Shown: positions 1 through 9,091, counted from the stretch's first letter. The stretch is 64,000 nucleotides of DNA from JAFECT01 sp964432415 (GCA_964432415.1 CAYSNW010000017.1:1-64000); one strand, 5' to 3'. The notes: a model not told the origin generated them from the sequence alone. A program made the numbers and translations.

Positions 1-165
1 GGGGCCAAGACGCCCGCCAAGGGACCGGCCGCCCCGACGGTCGTTGCCGCCAAGCCCGCGACCGCCACCGCGACCAAGACGCCGGCCAAACCCGCCGCGG
101 CGACCGGCGCCAAGCCGCCGGCCAAGCCCCCGACCAAGCCCGCCGCCGCAGGAGACCGGCCGTGA
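1..165 (+). CDS. mreC: MreC, C-terminal tail only (partial)
   Basis: The first 54 codons are open from the window edge and stop at TGA 163-165. The peptide is a low-complexity Ala/Pro/Lys tail with repeats of the KTPAKP and KPPAKPP type. MreC is the periplasmic elongasome scaffold that links MreB to PBP2. The assignment rests on position (directly before mreD, mrdA and rodA) and on the Pro/Ala/Lys-rich MreC tails known from Caulobacterales. No MreC core domain lies in the window. The stop overlaps the mreD GTG start. Confidence 0.7.
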   Translation, partial: GAKTPAKGPAAPTVVAAKPATATATKTPAKPAAATGAKPPAKPPTKPAAAGDRP

Positions 166-680
166 GATCGCGCGCCGCGGTCCGGGTTGTGGGGCCGCTC
201 TACTGGATCGGCTATCCCATGGTGGTGTGCGTCGTATTGACCGTGCTGCTGTCCAGCACCGTGCGCATCCTTCACCTGCCGCTGCCCGAACCTATCTTGC
301 CGATGGTGCTGGCCTTTTCCTGGCCGCTGATCCGCCCGTCGATGCTGGGACCCGCGATGCTGTTCGTGATCGGGATGTTCGAGGACCTCTATCTCGGCAC
401 GCCGCTCGGCCTGTGGACCCTGGCGCTTCTGGGCGTTTACGGCGCGGTGCTGTCGGCGCGCGCCTTCATCATCGGCCAGGACACGCGCGTCCTGCTGGCC
501 TGGTGGGTCGGGTCGGTCTCGGCCGCCTTTGTTTTCGCCTATTTGTTCGTGATGCTGGACGTGAAGGTCGCTGCCTCGATCATCGCGGTCCTGCTGCAGC
601 TGGTCCCGACCCTGCTGCTGTTCCCGGTGGCCAACATCCTGGTGCAGCGCTTCGACGACGGGGACGTGCGCTTTAGATGA
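162..680 (+). CDS. mreD: rod shape-determining protein MreD
   Basis: 172-residue, very hydrophobic protein with about five membrane segments and the usual MreD size. It is an inner-membrane component of the elongasome, working with MreC, PBP2 and RodA in lateral wall synthesis. The GTG start at 162 overlaps the preceding stop (GTGA), so translation is probably coupled to mreC. An internal FEDLYLGTPLG stretch fits the family pattern in which an acidic-aromatic turn joins two membrane segments. The order mreC-mreD-mrdA-rodA is the standard alphaproteobacterial one. Confidence 0.92.
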   Translation: MRSRAAVRVVGPLYWIGYPMVVCVVLTVLLSSTVRILHLPLPEPILPMVLAFSWPLIRPSMLGPAMLFVIGMFEDLYLGTPLGLWTLALLGVYGAVLSARAFIIGQDTRVLLAWWVGSVSAAFVFAYLFVMLDVKVAASIIAVLLQLVPTLLLFPVANILVQRFDDGDVRFR

Positions 681-738
681 GCACGCCAGCAAAAGTGTTA
701 CGCGGTTTTGCGCCCGGGCGTGCTCACCACTTTGATGG

Positions 739-787
739 TCGCGCCTCCCGGGCGTGGAAGTGGGAACCACTTCCACTGGAGGCGCGA
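739..787 (+). promoter_or_regulatory. RNA structure sequestering the mrdA ribosome-binding site
   Basis: TCGCGCCTCC (739-748) is exactly complementary to GGAGGCGCGA (778-787), which holds the Shine-Dalgarno sequence and the A of the mrdA ATG. Inside lies a perfect 10-bp hairpin, GTGGAAGTGG (754-763), loop GAA, CCACTTCCAC (767-776). Folded together they hide both the ribosome site and the start codon in a long stem. This suggests translational control of PBP2 synthesis. The structure is seen in the sequence; the regulatory role is inference. Confidence 0.6.
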
Positions 788-2787
788 TGAGCGAACCGGC
801 AATCTTCTTCGAGGACGCCAACGAGCGGCAGGGCGGGTTCCTGAGGCGGACCTTCCTGATGGGCGGCGGCGTGGCGGTGGGTCTGGCGGCCCTGACCGCG
901 CGACTGGCGGACCTGCAGCTGATCGAGTCTGGACGCTATCGCACGCTCTCAGCCGCCAACCAGTTCAACTACCGGGTCATTCCGCCACCGCGTGGGCGAA
1001 TTCTGGACCGAAACGGCGTGGTCCTGGCCGGAAACCGGCCGAGCTTCCGCGTGCTGGTCGTGCGCGACGAGACAAAGGACCTGGACGGCACCCTCAACCT
1101 GGTCAGCCGCCTGATCCCTTCGGTCGAGGACCGCCGCCGCCAGCTGCTGCGCGAGATCACCCAGAGCGCGCGTTTCACCCCGGTCGCGGTCGCCAACGAC
1201 CTAACCTGGGAGGACTTCGCCAAGATCAACCTGCACCTGCCGGAGCTGCCGGGGGTGATGGCCGACATGAACGAGGCCCGCTACTACCCCTTCGGCGGCG
1301 CCTTCTCCCATGTCATCGGCTATGTGGCCAAGGTCTCCGACGACGACGTCAAGAAGGCCAGGACCCAGGGCGACGTGGATCCGATCCTGCTCAATCCCTC
1401 GTTCCGCATCGGCAAGCAGGGGATCGAAAAGGCGCTGGACAAGGACCTGCGCGGCACCCCCGGCGGCCAGAAGGTCGAGGTCGACTCCCGCGGTCGTGTG
1501 GTCAGTGAAGACCCCCAGGGCGACCGCAAACCCCTGCCCGGCAAGGACGTGGTCCTGACCCTGGACGCCGACGTTCAGAACCGCGCGCTGGAGGTGTTCG
1601 GCTCGGACTCCGGGGCGGCGGTGGTGATGGACGTGCGCAACGGCGACGTGCTGTGCCTGCTCTCGGCGCCCAGCTTCGACGCCAACGCCTTCGTCACCGG
1701 CGTGCCCGGGGCCATGTACAAGGCGCTGGCCGGCTACGACCACAAGCCGCTGCTGAACAAGGCGCTCGCCGGCACCTTCCCGGCCGGGTCGACCTTCAAG
1801 ACCATGGTGGCCCTGACCGCGCTCGAGAAGGGGATCAGCCCGAAGGACACCTACGTCTGCAACGGCGTCTTCCCCTTCGGCAACCACGTGTTCAAGTGCG
1901 ACCAGCACCACGGTCTGATGGACATGCACAGCGCCATCGTAACCTCGTGCGACGTGTTCTTCTACCAGACGGCTCTGAAGTGCGGGCCCGACGCCATCGC
2001 CGCCACCGCGCGCCACTTCGGCATCAACCAGGTGTTCGACCAGATCCACATTCCGCAGCGGGCGGGGACGCTTCCCGACACCGCCTGGAAGAAGCGGACC
2101 TTCAAGAATCCCGCCGAGCAGATCTGGTATCCCGGCGAGACGCCCAGCTTCGGGATCGGGCAAGGCGCGCTGGCGGTCAATCCGCTGCAGCTCTGCGTCA
2201 TGGCCTCGCGCCTGGCCAACGGCCAGAAGGCGCTGGAGCCGCGCCTGATCAAGTCGATCGGGGGGCAGGAGATGCCGTCCGGGGCCGCGGCGCCGGACCT
2301 GCCGTTCCAGCAGGAACACCTGGCCTTCGTGCGCGCCGCCATGGCCTCGGTGGCCAACGACGCGCGCGGCACCGCCTTCCTGACCGCCCAGCTGGGCCTG
2401 GGTCCCGTCAAGATGGCCGGCAAGACCGGGACCGCCCAGGCGCACAGCTACGAGAGCGGCCACGGCGCCCACGGCGCGGTCGGCGAATGGGAGAAGCGCG
2501 ACCACGGCTGGTTCATCGCCTTCGCCCCCTATGACGCGCCCCGCTACGCGCTGAGTGTGCTGGTCGAGCACGGCGGCTTCGGCGGGGCCGCCGCGGCGCC
2601 CAAGGCGCGCGAGATCATGCGCACCGTGCTGCTGAAGGATCCCGAGATCATCGCGCGCATCCAGACGCCGCTCGGCGGCAGACCCGAGCCGCTGCCCGCC
2701 GCGCCCGCGGAGGCTTCCGACCTGCCGCCGCCGCCCGACGATCTGCCCACCGACAAGGGCCCGCCGGTCAAGGATACGCCCCAATGA
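787..2787 (+). CDS. mrdA: penicillin-binding protein 2 (peptidoglycan transpeptidase)
   Basis: 666-residue class B PBP of the elongasome, which crosslinks lateral peptidoglycan with RodA. There is one N-terminal membrane anchor (about residues 25-45), a PBP dimer/pedestal region, then the transpeptidase domain with all three active-site motifs: S335-T-F-K338, S387-C-D389 and K546-T-G-T. The tail is Pro-rich. The ATG at 787 was chosen over an in-frame upstream start at 754 because CTGGAGG sits directly ahead of it and SEPAIFF follows. It overlaps rodA by ATGA. The start region is folded into a stem (739-787). Confidence 0.95.
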   Translation: MSEPAIFFEDANERQGGFLRRTFLMGGGVAVGLAALTARLADLQLIESGRYRTLSAANQFNYRVIPPPRGRILDRNGVVLAGNRPSFRVLVVRDETKDLDGTLNLVSRLIPSVEDRRRQLLREITQSARFTPVAVANDLTWEDFAKINLHLPELPGVMADMNEARYYPFGGAFSHVIGYVAKVSDDDVKKARTQGDVDPILLNPSFRIGKQGIEKALDKDLRGTPGGQKVEVDSRGRVVSEDPQGDRKPLPGKDVVLTLDADVQNRALEVFGSDSGAAVVMDVRNGDVLCLLSAPSFDANAFVTGVPGAMYKALAGYDHKPLLNKALAGTFPAGSTFKTMVALTALEKGISPKDTYVCNGVFPFGNHVFKCDQHHGLMDMHSAIVTSCDVFFYQTALKCGPDAIAATARHFGINQVFDQIHIPQRAGTLPDTAWKKRTFKNPAEQIWYPGETPSFGIGQGALAVNPLQLCVMASRLANGQKALEPRLIKSIGGQEMPSGAAAPDLPFQQEHLAFVRAAMASVANDARGTAFLTAQLGLGPVKMAGKTGTAQAHSYESGHGAHGAVGEWEKRDHGWFIAFAPYDAPRYALSVLVEHGGFGGAAAAPKAREIMRTVLLKDPEIIARIQTPLGGRPEPLPAAPAEASDLPPPPDDLPTDKGPPVKDTPQ

Positions 2788-3938
2788 CCATGAGCGCCCT
2801 GACCCGTCCCGGTCAGCGGGACCGGCTGAGCTCCAAGCTCGGCGAGATCGACTGGCGCCTCGCCCTGCTTCTGGCCTTCGTGGCCGGCGTCGGCGCCATG
2901 ATGCAGTTCTCCATCGCCGGCGGGTCCTGGGAGCCGTGGGCGGACAAGCACCTCATCCGCTTCGCCTTCCTTTTCGCCCTGATGCTGGCGCTGGCCATGG
3001 TCGATCTGAAGATCTGGTACTGGCTGGCCTATCCGATCTACGGACTGGCCCTGCTGATGCTGGTGGGGGTCATGGTGGTGGGTCAGACGCACCTCGGCGC
3101 CAAGCGCTGGCTGGGGGTCGGCCACCTGACCATGCAGCCATCGGAGGTGATGAAGATCGGGCTGGTGATGGCGCTGGGGCGCTACTACCACAACCTCACG
3201 GCCAAGCAGGCGCAGTGGTCCTGGAAGCTTCTGGTTCCGGTCGCCATCATCGGCGCGCCGGTGCTGCTGGTGGCCAAACAGCCCGACCTCGGCACCGCCA
3301 TCCTGCTGGCGCTCACCGGCGGGATCATGATGTTCATGGCGGGGCTGAGCTGGCGGGTGATCTGGACCGGGATCATCGGCATGGCCGTGGCTATCCCGCC
3401 GGCGATCATCTTCGTGCTCAAACCCTATCAGCGCGACCGCATCCTGACCTTTCTGCACCCGGACAAGGACCCGTCCGGCGCCGGCTACCACATCATCCAG
3501 TCCGAGATCGCGACGGGTTCCGGCAGCCTGCTCGGCAAGGGCTATCTGCTGGGCTCCCAGAGCCAGCTCAACTACCTGCCGGAAAAGCAGACTGACTTCA
3601 TCTTCGCGACCGTGGCGGAGGAGTTCGGTTTCGTCGGCTGCTTCCTGGTGCTGATCGCCTATGGCGCCATCGTGGCCGCGGCCCTGCGCATCGCCTCCAC
3701 CTCCCACAGCCATTTCGGGCGCATGGCGGCCGCCGGCATGACCGCGACCTTCGCCTTCTACGTCCTGATCAACGGGGCGATGGTCATCGGCCTGGCGCCC
3801 GTCGTGGGCGTGCCCATGCCGCTGCTGTCCTACGGCGGCACCGTGATGGTGACGGTGATGATCGGCTTCGGCCTGGTCCAGGCCGTGCGCGTGCACCGCT
3901 ACTCCGAACTGCCCCGGGGCCGCGGCTTCTTCATGTGA
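2784..3938 (+). CDS. rodA: RodA peptidoglycan glycosyltransferase (SEDS family)
   Basis: 384 residues with about ten membrane segments. RodA polymerises lipid II for lateral wall growth and pairs with PBP2. SEDS hallmarks are visible: a KQPDLGTA loop, the NYLPEKQTDFIFA(T)VAEEFGF motif carrying the key acidic residues, and a C-terminal GVPMPLLSYGGT signature. The start ATGACCATG overlaps the mrdA stop, so expression is coupled. An ATG two codons later is equally possible. A small GAGGC-GAA-GCCTC hairpin at 3943-3955 follows the stop. Confidence 0.96.
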   Translation: MTMSALTRPGQRDRLSSKLGEIDWRLALLLAFVAGVGAMMQFSIAGGSWEPWADKHLIRFAFLFALMLALAMVDLKIWYWLAYPIYGLALLMLVGVMVVGQTHLGAKRWLGVGHLTMQPSEVMKIGLVMALGRYYHNLTAKQAQWSWKLLVPVAIIGAPVLLVAKQPDLGTAILLALTGGIMMFMAGLSWRVIWTGIIGMAVAIPPAIIFVLKPYQRDRILTFLHPDKDPSGAGYHIIQSEIATGSGSLLGKGYLLGSQSQLNYLPEKQTDFIFATVAEEFGFVGCFLVLIAYGAIVAAALRIASTSHSHFGRMAAAGMTATFAFYVLINGAMVIGLAPVVGVPMPLLSYGGTVMVTVMIGFGLVQAVRVHRYSELPRGRGFFM

Positions 3939-3953
3939 GGCCGAGGCGAAGCC

Positions 3954-4925
3954 TCAGAGCTTCAGCGCCTCGTCGGTCGCACGCACGAGCGAGTCCACGA
4001 TCCCCGGCTCGGTGGAAGCGTGCCCGGCGTCCGGGATCACGTCGAAGTGGGCTTCGGGCCAGGCCTTCTTCAGCGACCAGGCGCTTTCGATCGGGGTGAC
4101 CACGTCGAAGCGGCCCTGCACGATCCAGCAGGGGATGTGGCGGATCTTGTCGACGTTCTTCAGGATCCAGTTTTCTTCCGGCAGGAAGCCGCCGTTGACG
4201 AAGTACCAGCACTCCAGCCGCGCGAAGGCGGTGGCGAACTCGGCCTCGGCGAACTTGTCGGGACGGGCGTCGGGACCGCGTACCGAGATGGTGTCGCCCT
4301 CCCAGCTGGACCAGGCCACGGCGGCCTCCAGCTGGGCCGCCCGGTCGTCCCCGGTCAGGCGCTTGTAATAGGCCCCCATCAGGTCGCCGCGCTCGGCCTC
4401 CGGGATCGGGGCCAGGAAGCGGTCCCAGGCGTCGGGGAAGATCATCGAGGCGCCGTCCTGGTAGAACCAGGAGAGCTCGCGCCGGGTCAGCAGGAAGATG
4501 CCGCGCAGGATCAGGGCCTCGACCCGCTCCGGGTGGGTGATCGCGTAGGCCAGCGCCAGGGTCGAACCCCAGGAGCCGCCGAACACGGTCCACTTCTCGA
4601 CGCCGCAGCGCTCGCGCAGCCGCTCGATGTCCTCGATCAGCTTCCACGTGGTGTTGTCTTCCAGTTCCGCGTTGGGCCGCGACTTGCCGCAGCCGCGCTG
4701 GTCGAACAGCACCGTGCGCCAGCCCTGCGGATCGAAGAACCGGCGCATGCCGGCGTTGACCGCCCCGCCGGGGCCGCCGTGCAGGATGACCGCGGGCTTG
4801 CCGCCGGGCGCGCCGCACTCCTCGAAATAGATCTCGTGCACGGAGTCGGTCGGCATCCACCCGTAGGCGAAGGGCTCGATCTCGGGATAGAGGCCGCGCC
4901 GGGCGGTATCGGTTACAAAAGCCAT
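3954..4925 (-). CDS. pip: proline iminopeptidase (alpha/beta hydrolase, S33)
   Basis: 323 residues, the normal length of bacterial prolyl aminopeptidase, a cytosolic enzyme removing N-terminal proline from peptides. Visible family marks are the oxyanion-hole HGGPGG motif, DQRGCGKSRP, the nucleophile elbow GGSWGSTLALAYA, and a C-terminal GRFDVVTP then GHAS supplying the Asp and His. It is convergent with rodA and lies 31 bases downstream of the DUF423 gene on the same strand, so the two may be co-transcribed. Confidence 0.95.
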   Translation of the reverse strand: MAFVTDTARRGLYPEIEPFAYGWMPTDSVHEIYFEECGAPGGKPAVILHGGPGGAVNAGMRRFFDPQGWRTVLFDQRGCGKSRPNAELEDNTTWKLIEDIERLRERCGVEKWTVFGGSWGSTLALAYAITHPERVEALILRGIFLLTRRELSWFYQDGASMIFPDAWDRFLAPIPEAERGDLMGAYYKRLTGDDRAAQLEAAVAWSSWEGDTISVRGPDARPDKFAEAEFATAFARLECWYFVNGGFLPEENWILKNVDKIRHIPCWIVQGRFDVVTPIESAWSLKKAWPEAHFDVIPDAGHASTEPGIVDSLVRATDEALKL

Positions 4926-4956
4926 GACGGCTCTCTCGCCACAGGCGAACCGAAGG

Positions 4957-5328
4957 TCAAGAGCCTTCCGGCGGGACAGCCCCGCTTGAGCGCAGGGCTG
5001 TGGCCAGAAGAGCAGCCCAGCCGGCGAGCATCAGCGCTCCGCCCAGAGGCGTGACGGCGCCGACGACCCCCGGCGCGCCGAGCGCCAGGGCGTAGAGGCT
5101 GGCAGAGAAGACCAGGCCGCCGAGGCCCATCAGCAACGCCGCAAGCCGTATGCGGTCGAGCACGGCGATCGCCGCGATCGCATGCGCCAGCTCGTAGGCG
5201 GCGCCGGTGCGGACCAGTTCCTTCGCGTGCGGGTCGGCGAGACCATGGGCGGCAAAGGCCCCGAAGGCGACAGCCCCGAGACCGTTGAGCGCGGCGAGGA
5301 CCAGCAGGACGCGGTTCGACAAGATCAT
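4957..5328 (-). CDS. DUF423 small membrane protein (YgdD-like)
   Basis: 123 residues from the chosen ATG (MILSNRVLLV) with four predicted membrane segments and the family-typical AALNGLGAVAFGAFAAHGL near the N-terminus. An in-frame ATG ten codons upstream (5358) would overlap the divergent MFS gene and precedes a non-hydrophobic leader, so the inner start is preferred. The function of DUF423 proteins is not established. Transcription is divergent from the MFS gene and leads into pip. Confidence 0.85.
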   Translation of the reverse strand: MILSNRVLLVLAALNGLGAVAFGAFAAHGLADPHAKELVRTGAAYELAHAIAAIAVLDRIRLAALLMGLGGLVFSASLYALALGAPGVVGAVTPLGGALMLAGWAALLATALRSSGAVPPEGS

Positions 5329-5356
5329 CGTCGGCCTATAGCAGGGGAGCGATCCC

Positions 5357-6544
5357 ATGCCGATGATTCAACGCCTCTCCGGCCAGCAGCGCATGGCCCT
5401 GCTCTACGCGGTGACGCTGGCCGGGACAGGCGTTAGCCTGCCCTATATCGGCCTATGGTTCTCGGCCCATGGCTTGAGCGGCTCCCAGATTGGCGTGGTG
5501 CTGGGCGCCCCCATGCTGGCGCGGGTGGTGACCTCTCCTGCCATCGCCGTCTGGGCCGACAGTTTCCGCCTCAGGCGCACACCGCTGGCCATCCTGGCCC
5601 TGATCGCGGCGGCCGGTTACGCGGCGCTCGGGTTCACTCACGGAATCGCCTTCTGGCTGCCGATCTGGTTCCTGTCGGCCACGGCGCTGGGCCTCATCGC
5701 GCCGCTCAGCGATGTGCTGGCGATCCGGGCGGGACGGCGCAGCGGTTTCAACTTCGGCTTCCCGCGCGGCGTCGGTTCGGTGGCGCACGTGGCCGGAAAC
5801 GTGGGCATGGGCGCCCTGCTGGCGCGCGTCACCACCGACGCGGTGCTGGTCTGGATCGTCGTCGCCGCGACCCTGACGGCGGTCGTGGCGCGCCTCGTGG
5901 CGCCGGACGAGCCGGTCTCCGAGGCGGGTGAAAGCACGAGCCACCGGGAGCGTTTCCGCGGCGTGGGCCAACTGCTGCGCGACCCGGTATTCCTGATCGC
6001 CATCGGCTCGATCGGCCTGATCCAGGCGACCCACGCCTTCTACTACGCCTTCGCCAGCCTGCTCTGGAAAGCCCAGGGGGTGCCGGAAGGCCTGGTCGGT
6101 CTGCTGTGGGCTTCGGGCGTCACCGCCGAGATCGTCTTCCTGTGGTTCTGCCAAGGCTGGGCGCGCAGGGTCGGGCCTTGGCGCCTGGTGTTCTTCTCGG
6201 GCCTGGCCGGTGTGGTGCGCTGGACCGCCTTCGCCTTTTCGCCGCCGCTGTGGGTGGTGTGGCCGCTGCAAGCCCTGCACGCCCTGACCTTCACGGCTTC
6301 CTATGTCGGCAGCCTGCAGATCGTGGAGCAGCTGAGTCCGAAATCGGCCATCTCCGCGGCCCAGACCCTGAGCTCCGCCCTGTCGGGGGGCCTGCTCATC
6401 GGGCTCCTGACCATGCTCTCAGGCGCCCTCTACGACCATTTCGGCGCGCTGGGCTACCTGGCCATGAGCCTGATGAGCCTGACCGGGTTGGCAGGCGCGG
6501 CCTGGGTCAGCCGCGCCGCTGCGCCAGGACCGCTCAGTCCCTGA
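5357..6544 (+). CDS. MFS transporter (MFS_1-like, HcaT-type family)
   Basis: 395 residues with about twelve membrane segments. The N-terminal GTGVSLPYIGLWFSAHGLSGSQIGV and the mid-region FPRGVGSVAHVAGN resemble the MFS_1-like/3-phenylpropionate transporter family, which moves small organic acids, though the substrate here cannot be read. A GGGGAG ribosome site lies just before the ATG. The 3' end overlaps the opposing VWA gene by 11 bases. Its start lies only 29 bases from the divergent DUF423 start, so the promoters overlap. Confidence 0.88.
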   Translation: MPMIQRLSGQQRMALLYAVTLAGTGVSLPYIGLWFSAHGLSGSQIGVVLGAPMLARVVTSPAIAVWADSFRLRRTPLAILALIAAAGYAALGFTHGIAFWLPIWFLSATALGLIAPLSDVLAIRAGRRSGFNFGFPRGVGSVAHVAGNVGMGALLARVTTDAVLVWIVVAATLTAVVARLVAPDEPVSEAGESTSHRERFRGVGQLLRDPVFLIAIGSIGLIQATHAFYYAFASLLWKAQGVPEGLVGLLWASGVTAEIVFLWFCQGWARRVGPWRLVFFSGLAGVVRWTAFAFSPPLWVVWPLQALHALTFTASYVGSLQIVEQLSPKSAISAAQTLSSALSGGLLIGLLTMLSGALYDHFGALGYLAMSLMSLTGLAGAAWVSRAAAPGPLSP

Positions 6545-7976
6545 CCGGCTTCCTGCATACCCCCCTGTCGTAGTCGCCCACGGTGCGGATCACCTCCGCC
6601 TTGTCCGGCTCGATCCGGTGGCCGGCGATCAGGCCGGCGAGCGTGCGGGTGATCAGCCCGTCCAGCCGCGTGACGAGGTAGCAGTCCACCACAGGCGGAG
6701 TGTGGGGGTTGCCGATGCCGCTGTCGTCGGTCAGGAACAGGTAGCGGCTCTGGGTCACCACCGCCATGGAGCGCATCAGGAACTGGGCGGTGTCGTTGAC
6801 CCCGCTGGCGCCTACCGGGACGATGTGGATGCGCCGGGCGCGAGCCTCGTTCACCGCGTTCCAGGCCGCGCCGATCTTCGGATCGTGCGGCGGCGCATCG
6901 GCTACCAGCAGGATCGCCTTCACCGCGCCCTCGCGCCAGTCGTAGGTCATGGCCTTGGCCAGCGCCTGCTCCATGGCCTCGGGCTCGTCCCCGCCGCCGT
7001 CGGCGCGCTGCGCCCCGATCGCGGCCTTCACCGCGCCCATCTCGCCGGTGAAGGGGAAGGGGCGAACCACATACTCGTCGCCCACGTCGCGGTAGAAGAT
7101 GGCGCCCACCCGGATGTCCACGCCGGGATTGGCCCGGGCCAGGCGCGCGACCACGCCGCTCATTTCGGTCTTCAGATATTCCAGCTCGTCGCCCATGGAG
7201 CCGGTGGTGTCGACCACCAGCAGCAGGTCGAAGGCCTTGGGCGCCCGCGCCTCCTGGGCCATGCGCACGAGGACGCGCTGTTCGCCCACGTCCTCGCCCT
7301 GGCGTTCGCGAAGCGTCTGGGTCTCGCCGGCGTAGCTGACCGTCCCTTCCAGATTGTCCGTCAGGTTGTCGAGGCCGGGGAAGAGGACGACCGTGCCGTC
7401 GGCCACGGTTCTGAGGCTAAGGGTTCCGCCGCCACGCTGACGCACCGCGACCGTAGCGAAGGGCACAGGCCGGCCGTGCGGGTCCTGCACCGCGACCGTG
7501 ATCCGCCGCGCCGTATCGACATAGGGCAGCTTGAGCTCCGGACTGCGCCGTTGCGGGTTGGCCTGCAGGAAGTCGCTGACGTAGCGGCCGTAGAGCCGGG
7601 CGTTGAGCAGATCGTCGTGGTCCCCCGCGGTCAGCATGCCGGCCTGGGGTTCGGGCTGGCGCCGCCCGCCGGTCCCGACGGCGACGGGACTCTTGCCTCC
7701 GGTCAGGCCCTCGAGTCTCGGCTCGCTCTTGGAGACGATCATCGGCGCGGCCGCGGCGTACTCGGACCGATCCGTCCTCGATCCGGTGACCGTCACCTCT
7801 GAGACAAGGCCGGCTGCGTTCGTTGGCGGCGGCGGAGGTGGCGGGGGAGGCGGCGGCGCCTCCAGATTGACGGCGACCTTTTCCTCGCTGGCGGCGCGTG
7901 GCGCGGCGACATGTTCGCAGGCGCCCAGGATCAGAAGCAGGACGGCGAGCCCGCCCATTCGAAGGTTGCGGCCCAT
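6534..7976 (-). CDS. VWA-domain lipoprotein
   Basis: 480 residues from the ATG at 7976, which has GGGGAGA about 8 bases upstream. Lipoprotein signal: hydrophobic segment ending LILGAC with lipidated C20. Then a run of eleven prolines (41-51), a short EVTVTGSR stretch that looks like the mature N-terminus of TonB-dependent receptors, a linker, a beta-rich region, and a von Willebrand A domain whose metal site is DTTGSM. The TDDSG, PVGASG and DAPPHD stretches fit a VWA fold. Probably surface or periplasmic; partner unknown. No neighbouring operon partner is evident. Confidence 0.85.
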   Translation of the reverse strand: MGRNLRMGGLAVLLLILGACEHVAAPRAASEEKVAVNLEAPPPPPPPPPPPTNAAGLVSEVTVTGSRTDRSEYAAAAPMIVSKSEPRLEGLTGGKSPVAVGTGGRRQPEPQAGMLTAGDHDDLLNARLYGRYVSDFLQANPQRRSPELKLPYVDTARRITVAVQDPHGRPVPFATVAVRQRGGGTLSLRTVADGTVVLFPGLDNLTDNLEGTVSYAGETQTLRERQGEDVGEQRVLVRMAQEARAPKAFDLLLVVDTTGSMGDELEYLKTEMSGVVARLARANPGVDIRVGAIFYRDVGDEYVVRPFPFTGEMGAVKAAIGAQRADGGGDEPEAMEQALAKAMTYDWREGAVKAILLVADAPPHDPKIGAAWNAVNEARARRIHIVPVGASGVNDTAQFLMRSMAVVTQSRYLFLTDDSGIGNPHTPPVVDCYLVTRLDGLITRTLAGLIAGHRIEPDKAEVIRTVGDYDRGVCRKPVRD

Positions 7977-8097
7977 TCGCGTGTCTCCCCGCACACCGGC
8001 CGGCGACAATGCCGCCGAACGCCGGTCACCGAGGCAGGCTTGGCTCGCGCTGAGGCGGAAATACGGCTCTGCTGCGGCGCTGGTAAGTCCGCGGACC

Positions 8098-9078
8098 TCA
8101 ACCCCAGAGCGCTGCTGGCGGCGGTTCGATCATGGAGCCGAGGTAGGCGAGGCCGGGCTCCCGGTCCCTTTCCAGCAGCAGAGGCCCGTCCAGGTCCACG
8201 AAGGCTGAGCCCTGGGCGATCAGCATCGCCGGGGCCATGGCGAGGGAGGTGGCGACCATGCAGCCGGCCATGATCTCCAGCCCGCGGGCGCGCGCCTCGG
8301 ATCGGAGCGCCAGGGCCTCGGTCAGGCCGCCGGTCTTGTCGAGCTTGATGTTGATGCAGGCATAACGGCGGGCGCAGGCCTCCAGCTCGGCTCGGGTGTG
8401 CAGGCTTTCGTCGGCGCAGAGGGAGACGGGGCTTTCGAAGCCCTCCAGCTCGGCGTCCTGACCGACCTTCAGCGGCTGTTCGATCAGCTTGACGTCGAGG
8501 CGGGCCAGCTCCGGGACCAGCCTGCGGAAGCCATCGAAGTCCAGGGCCTCGTTGGCGTCCACGATCAGGCGGGTCTTCGGCGCGGCGGCGCGCACGGCGG
8601 CCACGCGGTCGAGGTCGTCCGGGCCGCCGATCTTGAGCTTGAGCATCGGCCGCCGCGCGGCCACGCGGGCCGCATCGGCCATCTCCTCGGGCGAAGCGAG
8701 GGAGAGAGTGTAGGCCGTCTTGACCGGGTCCAACCGTTCGAAACCGGCCAGCGACCAGGCCCGCGCGCCGGCGCGCTTGGCCTCCAGGTCCCAGAGCGCG
8801 CAGTCGATCGCATTACGCGCCGCGCCGGGCTGCATCAGCGACTGGAGCCGGGCCCGACCGGCGCCGCGTTCGATGGCCGGACGGGCCGCCTCGATCTCGG
8901 CCAGCACGCTTTCGACGCTCTCGCCGTAGCGGGGATAGGGGGTGGCCTCGCCCCGACCGCGATGGCCGCCGTCCTGGATCTCGGCGACGACGACGCGCGC
9001 CTCGGTCTTGGACCCGCGCGAGATCACGAACCGGCCGTGGATGGGCCAGCGTTCCTCGCGGACGCTCAGGGAAGGCAC
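8098..9078 (-). CDS. L-Ala-D/L-Glu epimerase (muconate lactonizing/enolase superfamily)
   Basis: 326 residues. The enolase-superfamily catalytic set is visible: KLK at the first base, DANEALD and IEQPL then CADES for the metal-binding carboxylates, and INIKLDKTGG for the second lysine. These match dipeptide epimerases of the YcjG type, which act on L-Ala-D-Glu released from peptidoglycan during recycling. Translation begins at GTG. It follows the tipN-like gene by 13 bases on the same strand, so they likely share a transcript. A different dipeptide substrate is possible. Confidence 0.88.
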   Translation of the reverse strand: MPSLSVREERWPIHGRFVISRGSKTEARVVVAEIQDGGHRGRGEATPYPRYGESVESVLAEIEAARPAIERGAGRARLQSLMQPGAARNAIDCALWDLEAKRAGARAWSLAGFERLDPVKTAYTLSLASPEEMADAARVAARRPMLKLKIGGPDDLDRVAAVRAAAPKTRLIVDANEALDFDGFRRLVPELARLDVKLIEQPLKVGQDAELEGFESPVSLCADESLHTRAELEACARRYACINIKLDKTGGLTEALALRSEARARGLEIMAGCMVATSLAMAPAMLIAQGSAFVDLDGPLLLERDREPGLAYLGSMIEPPPAALWG

Positions 9079-9091
9079 AGCGGCGCCTGGG

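Noticed and set aside
1201..2784. Long minus-strand open frame antisense to mrdA
   Set aside because: Low-complexity Gly/Arg/His-rich translation typical of the mirror frame of high-GC genes; mrdA itself has all PBP motifs.
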